Origin: an uncultured Candidatus Saccharibacteria bacterium
Lineage (GTDB): Bacteria > Patescibacteriota > Saccharimonadia > Saccharimonadales > Saccharimonadaceae
Reading direction: 5' to 3'
DNA: 64,000 bases
Assembly: GCA_948477625.1 (NCBI GenBank)
Contig: CAOLNK010000001.1
Span: forward strand, 62,001 to 126,000
A model generated the notes under the pieces. The model was not told the origin of the DNA and searched no databases. It saw only the letters and a list, made by a program, of their open reading frames with translations. Both the position numbers and the translations under genes were made by a program. Position 1 is the first letter of the stretch. The number at the start of each line of letters is the position of its first letter. Positions 41,986 through 49,676 of this stretch are shown one piece after another.

Positions 41986-42213
41986 ATGGGCATTATGGTG
42001 TCAAAAGATTTGGAAAATAATTCAGAATTAAATCGTCGTATTAGTTCGGACTTGCGCGCTCGTACACAGGCTATAGAACGACGCAGTGATCCAGACTTTG
42101 AAGAAGATTCGGCCTACATTGAAGATACAAAGAAAACAGGCAAATTTACTTGGGTTTGGATTGTCCTGATTGTTTTGGCGGTGATTTCTCTAATTAGTAT
42201 CTTGTTCCTCTAG
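41986..42213 (+). CDS. Small tail-anchored membrane protein (75 aa)
   Basis: A charged soluble N-terminal part of about 50 residues (RRISSDLRARTQAIERR) and one C-terminal transmembrane helix (WVWIVLIVLAVISLISILFL). It starts at 41986 (AAAGGA upstream) or at 41995. No family known. It lies between the divergent aquaporin gene and pheS. Confidence 0.6.
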   Translation: MGIMVSKDLENNSELNRRISSDLRARTQAIERRSDPDFEEDSAYIEDTKKTGKFTWVWIVLIVLAVISLISILFL

Positions 42214-42231
42214 GTGTGCTATAATATATAC

Positions 42232-43179
42232 ATGTCAGAATTAGAGAAATTGCGAGCTGAACTCAAACAGCTAAATTCGGAGTACACCAAAATCAAAACT
42301 TTACCACCAGAAGAACGGGGTGAATTTGGTCGTACGATGAACCAGAAAAAACAAACACTTTTGGCAAAAATTGCTCAAGCTGAATCCGAAGCAGAAAGCG
42401 CGGACGTCGAATCACTGGATATTTCTGCTCCCGCAGCACCCAATCAACCTATACCAGTAGTTAAGCGGGGGACTAAGCACCCCCTAATGATTGAGCTTGA
42501 TCGTGTAACCCAAGTTTATTCTGATATGGGTTTTGACGTGATGGAATCGCGACAGTTGGATGATGAATATCACATGTTTGACAGTCTCAACTTTCCCGCA
42601 GGGCATCCTGCTCGTGATGGTTACGATACTTTTCGTACTGCCGAGGGTTTTATTCCACCGGCACATACTTCTACAATGCAACATCGCGCACTCAAAAAAT
42701 ACAAGTCTAAATTGAAAAACGGCGGGCAAATTGCTGTAGTAATTCCAGGCCGGGTTTTTCGTAACGAAGACGTTGACGCCACCCATGAACATACATTTTA
42801 TCAGTGCGAAGGCGTTTTTGTCTCTAAAGATGCTACTATGGGACAAATGTTCGGCGTACTCAAACATTTCTTTGAGGCATATTATGGACAACAGCTCAAA
42901 ATTAAAACCCAGCCTGGCTACTTCCCATTTACTGAACCATCGGCCGAGCTTTTGATTGAAAAGCCTGCTAGCCTGGGTGGCAAAGGTGGCGATTGGTTAG
43001 AAATGTTGGGTTGCGGCATGATTCACCCGAACGTACTCAAAATGGCTGGTATTGACTCTGCCAAATATCACGGTTTTGCATGGGGCGGCGGTATCGACCG
43101 TCTAGCTATGCTTAAATATGGTTTGAATGACGTCCGCTATTTTGAATCTGGTAAACTTGATTTCTTGGAGGAATTTTAA
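42232..43179 (+). CDS. pheS: Phenylalanyl-tRNA synthetase alpha subunit
   Basis: 315 aa class II synthetase subunit carrying the active site. An N-terminal coiled coil (SELEKLRAELKQLNSEY) is followed by HPLMIELDRV, VMESRQLDDEYHMFD, FRNEDVDATHEHTFYQCEG (motif 2), PGYFPFTEPSAEL, LEMLGCGMIHP and GFAWGGGIDRLAML (motif 3). TATAAT at 42220-42225 is 6 nt before the ATG. The stop overlaps the pheT start by one base. Confidence 0.96.
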   Translation: MSELEKLRAELKQLNSEYTKIKTLPPEERGEFGRTMNQKKQTLLAKIAQAESEAESADVESLDISAPAAPNQPIPVVKRGTKHPLMIELDRVTQVYSDMGFDVMESRQLDDEYHMFDSLNFPAGHPARDGYDTFRTAEGFIPPAHTSTMQHRALKKYKSKLKNGGQIAVVIPGRVFRNEDVDATHEHTFYQCEGVFVSKDATMGQMFGVLKHFFEAYYGQQLKIKTQPGYFPFTEPSAELLIEKPASLGGKGGDWLEMLGCGMIHPNVLKMAGIDSAKYHGFAWGGGIDRLAMLKYGLNDVRYFESGKLDFLEEF

Positions 43180-45626
43180 TGCGAATTTCATTGAATGCAA
43201 TTAAATCTTACGTGCAGATTCCGGAATCGGTTTCTAATCAAGAGCTAATTGAACTAATTGGCTCGCGCCTGGTAGAAATCGAGGAAGTAATTAACCTTGA
43301 ACCACAATACCGTGGCTGTTATGTTGTAAAAGTAGTAGCCTGTGAGCCAATTCCTGACACTCATCTTAGCTTATGTCAAATTGACGCTGGCGCCCATAAT
43401 GCGGAATTTAACCAGCTGGAAAACGGCTTGATTCAAGTTGTGTGTGGTGCACCGAATGTCCATGCCGGGATGCTGGCAGTGTGGATTACGCCCGGAGCAA
43501 TTGTGCCTTCAACTCATGGCAATGAAAATTTCAAGCTAAGTGTGCGCAAACTGCGCGGTTATGAGTCGAACGGCATGCTCTCTGGCGCTGACGAACTGGG
43601 TTTTGATACCGAACACAAGTCTATTGCCGAAATCGATCCAAAAATGGCTCAGCCAGGTGACGCTCTTGCCGATGTCTTTGACTTAAATGACGTTATCTTA
43701 GATGTTGAAAATAAGTCTCTCACACATCGCCCAGACTGTTTTGGTTTGGTTGGTTTTGCGCGCGAGATTGCTGGAATTTTAGGTATCGACTTTCAGGAGC
43801 CACCAGTTTTTGCTAATTTGCAGACTATCAAAGTTGCCAGCAGTGAGCAAGTCGAGCTGGATGTAGAGATTACTGACGCCGAACTCTGCCCGCGCTATTC
43901 CTGCGCGGTGTTTGATATACCAAAGAACGCGCCAAGCAAATATCTCACTCCTACCGCGGTTTTCTTGGCTAAAGCTGGCATGCGTGCGATTGATCCAATG
44001 GTCGACCTTACTAATGTCCTAATGCTCAAAACCGGCCAACCTTTGCATGCGTTTGATTATGATAAGTTAGTCGGCGTTGGCAATAGCAAAACTCCCAAAA
44101 TTATCGTGCGTGCTGCCGAAGAAGGTGAACAGTTGCAACTACTTGATGGCAAAACCATCGCTTGCACTCCCGATGATATTTTAATCACGTCTAACAATGT
44201 TCCGGTCGCTTTGGCTGGCGCCATGGGCGGTAAAAATACTGAAATCGACCCAAGTACTGCACGTGTTGTGCTTGAAAGTGCCACTTTTTCGCTGTATCGC
44301 TTACGTAAGACGCAAATGGCGCACGGGATTTTCTCCGAAGCTATCACTCGCTTCACCAAAGGTCAGCCCGCCGCTGCGACCTTACCAGTTTTGGCTGAAG
44401 CAGTACATCAGCTAGAAGTAGAGCCGCTCGCTGTGGCGGATGAATATCCCGGCAAAACTCCAGAAAATGTTATAAAAATTACAACAGAACAAATCAACCA
44501 ACTTCTAGGTACGAGTTATGACGAAAAAACTATTTGTCAAAGTCTTACTAATGTCGGTTTTGTAGTAAAGCCCGGTGCCGCACTACAGGTTACTGTGCCA
44601 GCTTGGCGCACCGACATCCATCTTCCAGAAGATATCATTGAGGAAGTAGGGCGCCTGCTTGGCTACGACAATATCCCACTCACCTTGCCCACTAAGCCTT
44701 TCTTGGAGCCTGAAGTGGATGCCATGGTTCAGTTTAAACATGAGCTTCGTGAAATCCTCTCTGGTCGTCTTTGTATGAATGAACTGTTGACTTATTCGTT
44801 TGTGCATCGTGATTTGTTGACCAAAGCTGGTAAAGACCCCGAAGATTGTTATCAGATTGTCAATTCGATTTCACCAGACTTGCAGTGCTTCCGTTCCGAG
44901 ATTGTCCCCAGCCTGCTTGATAAAGTTCGCGAAAATCTCAAAGCTGGGCACAAAGGTTTTACGCTTTACGAAATGAACCAAGTTGCGCGCAAAAGTAGTG
45001 GGTTGACCGAAGAAGGTACGCCAATCACCAAGACACATCTTGGTATTGTGTCTACGTCAGATTTCTATGCCCTCAAAGCTCAGGTTCTTGCGATGTTCAA
45101 TGAGCTCAAAATCCCCGTAGAATATACCGCGCTTTCCAAAGAAACTGCCACGCATCACCCTTATCTCGAACCTAAGCGCTCCGCTGAACTCTTTCTGGGT
45201 GGTCAAAATATCGGCGCTTTCGGTGAAGTGCGTACGCACGTGCTTCGTCAGTTTAAGCTTGATCCGGTCATTTCGGCCCTGGAGCTTAGCTTGGAGAAAC
45301 TTGCTACTGCTCCACGTACTTTGCAAGCGCAGGTGCAGCTATCTAGGTTCCCATCGGTTGAGCGCGACCTTACGCTCAAAGTAGCCAGCGACGCTCCTTT
45401 TGGTCGGGTTGCTAAGTTGTTGGACGAGAGTCTTAGCCAACAAGGTTTATATTTTACGGTGACACCAGTTTCAATTTATCAGGCAAAAAGTAGTCAGGAT
45501 ACCAAGAATCTTTCCTTTCATATCAAATTCTCCAGCCCCGCACAAACTTTGAACGCTGCCGAAATCTCTGCTATAATGGATAAAATTACTCAAGACGTGA
45601 CATCAATTGGTGCGACGATTGTATAA
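43179..45626 (+). CDS. pheT: Phenylalanyl-tRNA synthetase beta subunit
   Basis: 815 aa, full length for bacterial PheT. Domains in order: N-terminal B1, an OB-fold tRNA-binding domain (about residues 40-160), B3/B4 editing region, B5 (YPGKTPENVIKITTEQINQLL), the catalytic-like core (EEVGRLLGYDNIP) and a C-terminal FDX-ACB anticodon-binding domain (SRFPSVERDLTLKV). It works as the (alpha-beta)2 enzyme with pheS, to which it is fused by overlap. Confidence 0.96.
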   Translation: MRISLNAIKSYVQIPESVSNQELIELIGSRLVEIEEVINLEPQYRGCYVVKVVACEPIPDTHLSLCQIDAGAHNAEFNQLENGLIQVVCGAPNVHAGMLAVWITPGAIVPSTHGNENFKLSVRKLRGYESNGMLSGADELGFDTEHKSIAEIDPKMAQPGDALADVFDLNDVILDVENKSLTHRPDCFGLVGFAREIAGILGIDFQEPPVFANLQTIKVASSEQVELDVEITDAELCPRYSCAVFDIPKNAPSKYLTPTAVFLAKAGMRAIDPMVDLTNVLMLKTGQPLHAFDYDKLVGVGNSKTPKIIVRAAEEGEQLQLLDGKTIACTPDDILITSNNVPVALAGAMGGKNTEIDPSTARVVLESATFSLYRLRKTQMAHGIFSEAITRFTKGQPAAATLPVLAEAVHQLEVEPLAVADEYPGKTPENVIKITTEQINQLLGTSYDEKTICQSLTNVGFVVKPGAALQVTVPAWRTDIHLPEDIIEEVGRLLGYDNIPLTLPTKPFLEPEVDAMVQFKHELREILSGRLCMNELLTYSFVHRDLLTKAGKDPEDCYQIVNSISPDLQCFRSEIVPSLLDKVRENLKAGHKGFTLYEMNQVARKSSGLTEEGTPITKTHLGIVSTSDFYALKAQVLAMFNELKIPVEYTALSKETATHHPYLEPKRSAELFLGGQNIGAFGEVRTHVLRQFKLDPVISALELSLEKLATAPRTLQAQVQLSRFPSVERDLTLKVASDAPFGRVAKLLDESLSQQGLYFTVTPVSIYQAKSSQDTKNLSFHIKFSSPAQTLNAAEISAIMDKITQDVTSIGATIV

Positions 45627-45635
45627 AGGAGGAAA

Positions 45636-46331
45636 ATGGACGAAAAATCTCTCAAGACTAGCCTATGGCAGCGAATTGCCATCTTGGCGGCGGCTGTAAT
45701 TCTGATTGGTGGTACTTTGCTAACTTATGTTGCTGTGGTGCTTAATAATCCAAGCGGAGACGACACTGAGGCGTTGATTAACCAACTTTCCGAAGAATAC
45801 ACTGCCAAAGGTCAAGAGATTGCGGCCCGCGGCGCGGCACTTTCGCCTAAGTATTTTGACGATTTTGTTGGCTATAAATCTCAGGTCAAGGCCTATAATT
45901 CTGCCAACGCCAATGCTGCAGGACTTGAGATTAAAGACTTAAAGACTGGCGCCGGCAAGGAGCTCGGTGACGGCGACACAGACTACATGGCGTATTATAT
46001 TGGCTGGTGTGCTGATGGTAGTATTTTTAGTTCATCTTTCAACGACAATGATAGTCCCACTAGCCTGGCTGCGCCGATGGTTGGCAGTAGTAGTATGATT
46101 GAGGGGTGGCTACAAGGTATCGTGGGTATGAAGCTCGGTGGCGTACGCCAGCTGACGATTTCCGGTGAATTGGCTTATGCCGACACTCAAGAGATTTGTG
46201 GTGGCTATAATTCGCCGCTCAAGTTTATTGTTTGGGCTTTGGAGCCAGATGCAGAGCTTGTCCAGCTAAATCAAGAGCGATCAATGATAGATATGCAGAT
46301 TTATTACGCCCTGTACGGCGGAGCGATGTAA
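45636..46331 (+). CDS. Membrane-anchored FKBP-type peptidyl-prolyl isomerase
   Basis: 231 aa. One N-terminal transmembrane helix (about residues 14-36), a linker, then an FKBP domain: GLEIKDLKTGAGKEL, YYIGWCADGSIFSSSF, MIEGWLQGIVGMKLGGVRQLTI and SGELAYAD match the FKBP strand order. It would help fold exported proteins. Strong SD (AAAGGAGG), 9 nt after pheT, one base before trxB, so it is in a pheST-fkbp-trxB operon. Confidence 0.88.
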   Translation: MDEKSLKTSLWQRIAILAAAVILIGGTLLTYVAVVLNNPSGDDTEALINQLSEEYTAKGQEIAARGAALSPKYFDDFVGYKSQVKAYNSANANAAGLEIKDLKTGAGKELGDGDTDYMAYYIGWCADGSIFSSSFNDNDSPTSLAAPMVGSSSMIEGWLQGIVGMKLGGVRQLTISGELAYADTQEICGGYNSPLKFIVWALEPDAELVQLNQERSMIDMQIYYALYGGAM

Positions 46332-46332
46332 C

Positions 46333-47331
46333 ATGACTGACGTTGTGATTGTTGGCGGTGGTCCAGCTGCTCTCACAGCGGCACTATATCTAGCGCGAGC
46401 CGGACGCTCAGTCAAAGTCTTTGAACGTCGCGCTTTTGGTGGGGAATTAAATCAAACCGCTAAGATTGCAAACTACCCAGGTTATGAAGGCAGTGGGGCT
46501 AAACTCGCCGAAAAATTTCGCAAGCAAGCTGAAGCCGCCGGTGCTGATTTATCCTATGGTGAATGCACCAAGATTGAGTTACTGGACAATAAAGTCGCAG
46601 CCAGCACTGCGACGGCGACGCGCACTGATGACAATGGTTCTAAGAGTGTAAAAGGTACTAACGGGTTTGAGCTTACCATAGATGGCGAGTCGGTCCGCGC
46701 GCGTGCGGTGCTCGTCGCCACCGGCTCTGAGCCCAAAACGCTCGGTTTCGAAATTACGCCACCAGTATCGTATTGCGCACTTTGTGATGGCGACTTCGCT
46801 AAAGGCAAGCGCGTCGCCGTGTTGGGCGGCGGCAACGCCGCCGCCCAGGAGGCGCTCTATCTCGCGCCCCTCGTGCACAGCATCGACCTTATTACTCACT
46901 CCGCCCTCAAGGCCGATGCTGTGCTCCAGCGCGAGCTAGAGCGCCAGTCAAATATTACTATCCGCGAGCATCTCGAGCCCGTGCGAGAGCTGCTCGATAC
47001 TTATGATTACGTTTTTGTTTTTATTGGTAAGCAACCATCCGCCGAGTTTCTCCAAGATCTTACCGTGCGGACTTTAGTTAACAAGAAAATGAAATTACTT
47101 GATTTAGAAATCACCAAAGAGCTTGATCTACTCGACGATGATGGTTTCATTGTGACTGGTCGTACTAAGCACGGCAACAACAAGCATTGCAATACGCATG
47201 AAACTGCTATTCCAGGCCTTTTTGCCGCTGGCGATGTGCGTTCGGGGATGCTCCGCCAAGTGGTTACCGCTGCCGGTGACGGTGCCGCCGCGGCCACCGA
47301 AATCAACGAATTCCTCCGCCAAAACAGCTAA
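46333..47331 (+). CDS. trxB: Thioredoxin reductase
   Basis: 332 aa FAD/NADPH flavoprotein. FAD-binding GGGPAALTAALYLARAG, redox-active CALC in YCALCDGDF, NAD(P)-binding VLGGGNAAAQEALYLA, and GLFAAGDVRSG near the C terminus. It reduces thioredoxin or glutaredoxin-like partners in the cytoplasm. No thioredoxin gene is in the window. The NAD(P) helix loop lacks obvious Arg residues favouring NADPH, so cofactor choice is open. Confidence 0.93.
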   Translation: MTDVVIVGGGPAALTAALYLARAGRSVKVFERRAFGGELNQTAKIANYPGYEGSGAKLAEKFRKQAEAAGADLSYGECTKIELLDNKVAASTATATRTDDNGSKSVKGTNGFELTIDGESVRARAVLVATGSEPKTLGFEITPPVSYCALCDGDFAKGKRVAVLGGGNAAAQEALYLAPLVHSIDLITHSALKADAVLQRELERQSNITIREHLEPVRELLDTYDYVFVFIGKQPSAEFLQDLTVRTLVNKKMKLLDLEITKELDLLDDDGFIVTGRTKHGNNKHCNTHETAIPGLFAAGDVRSGMLRQVVTAAGDGAAAATEINEFLRQNS

Positions 47332-47408
47332 AAGCAATCAAAACTACCCAAAAATAGCCACTTCATCTCCAAAACGCTTGCTAAAGCTCTGGAATAAGCA
47401 TAAAGATA

Positions 47409-47437
47409 TTGACAAAACTGAATATCTGTGATACAAT
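47409..47437 (+). promoter_or_regulatory. Near-consensus promoter of the 168-aa membrane protein
   Basis: TTGACA, a 17-nt spacer ending CTGTGA, then TACAATGGAGGTAT. The leader is about 120 nt with ATAAGGC/GCCTTAT and GCAAAACT/AGTTTTGC hairpins. Confidence 0.85.
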
Positions 47438-47563
47438 GGAGGTATAAGGCATAATTCGCGCCTTATCGTAACCGCAAAACTACAGTAATTGCGGCAGTTT
47501 TGCAAATTAAAAAGGTACTACCTAAAAACGTTTCAAAAAATGTACAATAAGGGGGTAAATAGT

Positions 47564-48070
47564 ATGTTAATGTACGTATTGTCTTTAGTTCTTTGTGCTC
47601 TGTTCGGAGCACTGGCAGCCGTATATGTCGGCTACCGTCATCAGTATACAAAGAGCGGTGATGAAGTATGGTATGACGTGAGTACTGCTTTTATTGTTGT
47701 CGCAATCTGCGTGATTGCCTGTTTTGGTCCACTTGATGAATTGCCGTTGGACGGACAGTCCGTCTCGGGCGACATATTCATCGTGAGCGTCATAACGGTG
47801 ATGATATGGTATCAGAAATTTTTGATACACTGTGCCATATGGGGCGAAAATTTGCGGTATCCGCCTTCTGTGCGTAAGCGTCTTCGTCGTGAACGTAAAA
47901 CAAAAAAGCAGGTCATCACGACTAAGGCAATCGCTCGCGCTATCCGCATAGCAAGGGCGCAAGAGGAGGCTGAGAATTATGAGAATGAGCTGGAAAGGGT
48001 ATCCTTTTTGGTCGACGGTCTTGAGTTGATAATTTTGAAAGCTGAAGATGACATCGATAAAACAGCCTAA
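47564..48070 (+). CDS. Accessory membrane protein with basic C-terminal coiled coil
   Basis: 168 aa from the ATG at 47564, behind AAGGGGG; an in-frame start at 47489 lies in a leader hairpin. Three hydrophobic segments (about residues 1-20, 40-58, 70-90) are followed by a very basic stretch (RKRLRRERKTKKQ) and a helical tail. No family is recognised. Member of the structured-leader accessory set, with its own terminator. Confidence 0.65.
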   Translation: MLMYVLSLVLCALFGALAAVYVGYRHQYTKSGDEVWYDVSTAFIVVAICVIACFGPLDELPLDGQSVSGDIFIVSVITVMIWYQKFLIHCAIWGENLRYPPSVRKRLRRERKTKKQVITTKAIARAIRIARAQEEAENYENELERVSFLVDGLELIILKAEDDIDKTA

Positions 48071-48088
48071 GGTAGTATTACAGATTAT

Positions 48089-48115
48089 GCTCGCCGCGCA
48101 ACATGGCGGGCTTTT
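48089..48115 (+). terminator. Rho-independent terminator
   Basis: GCTCGCC/GGCGGGC stem followed by TTTT, 18 nt after the 168-aa gene. Confidence 0.8.
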
Positions 48116-48184
48116 CTGCGCCCATACGATAAGGTTTTATATGATAGCGTTCGCAGGGTTACATGAGCATGCTATAATGGTGAC

Positions 48185-49642
48185 ATGCGGGAGAGTTTTT
48201 ATTTTTACGATTTAGAAACCTCAGGGCTGAATCCGCGCAATGACCGAATCATGCAATTTGCTGGTCAGCGCACCGACGCGGATTTTAACCCGATTGGCGA
48301 GCCAGCTAATATTTTGGTGGAGCTCCCCGACGATACTTTGCCTAGCCCAGGTGCCATTATGGTGACAGGCATCACGCCGCAGGCCACGCGTCAGGACGGT
48401 ATGAGCGAGCGTGAATTCTGCCAATTCTTTATCAACGAAGTGGCTACCCCTGGCACGACGATTATGGGGTATAATTCGGTGCGATTTGACGATGAATTTA
48501 TTCGCGCGACCTTGTGGCGCAATTTTTATGATGCCTATGAGTGGCAATGGAAAGACGGCCGCAGTCGCTGGGACATGCTAGACGTAGTGCGACTCACTCG
48601 TGCGCTCCGGCCAGAGGGAATTGAGTGGCCGGTAACGCCCGAAGGTAAAGCCACCAACCGTCTAGAGCTCCTCACTAAGCTTAATGGGATTTCGCATGAG
48701 CACGCTCACGACGCCTTGGCGGATGTAGTGGCACTAATTGAAGTGACCAGATTAGTGAAACAGAAGCAGCCTCAGCTTTTTGATTTTCTCTATAATCTGC
48801 GCAACAAGCGTGCCGTGCAACGCCTGGTGAACTTACAAAACCCGCAACCTTTTGTCTATGCCTCGGGGCGCTATTCTTCAAAATTTGACAAAACTACCGT
48901 AGCCTACCCACTAGCAGCGGCCAAGAATGACAACGTCTTAGTTTATGATTTGCGCTATAATTTGGACGAAGTTTTGCAAGCCGAGCAGGGCGGCACTTAT
49001 ATCGAGAAATACGGTAGCCACTGGCAAAAAGCTAATCCTAAGAAGGTTAAAATCGACTTTTCGCCAATTGTCAAAACTCTGCAATATAACCACTGTCCGG
49101 CGGTGGCGCCACTAGGGGTGCTAGAAAAAGACGACGGCTGGGCTAAAATCCAGCTCAGTAAAGAGCAAATTGAGCAAAATCTCAAGAGTTTGCAGACGCA
49201 TCCAGAATTTACTGAGCGCGTGCAAAAAATCATTGGCGAGCGGCCCGAGTTCCCGCCAGCGGTGGATCCAGAGTCGGCACTTTACGATGGGTTTATGGAT
49301 GACCGCGACCGCAAGCTCTGTGAAGTGGTGCGGAATAATGGCGCGAAAGATTTGGCGAATTTTCATCCTCCGTTCTCGGATGAACGATTGCCAGATTTGC
49401 TTTTGCATTACAAAGCTAAGAATTATCCTGAGAGCCTAGCCGCCGACGAAGTGGAACAGTGGGAGAAATACCGTATCGCACGTCTTGGCCGTCAGGCACC
49501 CAAGTTTATGGCTGAGCTCACTAATATCCAAAAAGACCTCGCTGCGGACAAACCTTGGGCCGGTAAGTCGGTAGAAGATTGTGCCTACTTGGTAGAAGAA
49601 CTGATGCTTTGGTATGAGAGCTTGCAACCTGGCGATTATTGA
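48185..49642 (+). CDS. sbcB: Exodeoxyribonuclease I
   Basis: 485 aa. An N-terminal DEDDh exonuclease (FYDLETSGLNPRNDRIMQF, GYNSVRFDDEF, HDALADVVAL) is followed by the SH3-like and helical C-terminal domains specific to ExoI. The enzyme degrades single-stranded DNA 3'-5' in repair and recombination. TATAAT at 48173-48178 is 6 nt before the ATG, so it is leaderless. SbcB is mainly known from Proteobacteria, and its presence in CPR-like genomes is of interest. Confidence 0.93.
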   Translation: MRESFYFYDLETSGLNPRNDRIMQFAGQRTDADFNPIGEPANILVELPDDTLPSPGAIMVTGITPQATRQDGMSEREFCQFFINEVATPGTTIMGYNSVRFDDEFIRATLWRNFYDAYEWQWKDGRSRWDMLDVVRLTRALRPEGIEWPVTPEGKATNRLELLTKLNGISHEHAHDALADVVALIEVTRLVKQKQPQLFDFLYNLRNKRAVQRLVNLQNPQPFVYASGRYSSKFDKTTVAYPLAAAKNDNVLVYDLRYNLDEVLQAEQGGTYIEKYGSHWQKANPKKVKIDFSPIVKTLQYNHCPAVAPLGVLEKDDGWAKIQLSKEQIEQNLKSLQTHPEFTERVQKIIGERPEFPPAVDPESALYDGFMDDRDRKLCEVVRNNGAKDLANFHPPFSDERLPDLLLHYKAKNYPESLAADEVEQWEKYRIARLGRQAPKFMAELTNIQKDLAADKPWAGKSVEDCAYLVEELMLWYESLQPGDY

Positions 49643-49676
49643 TAAAACTTATATTTTGCTATATAATATATAGTCA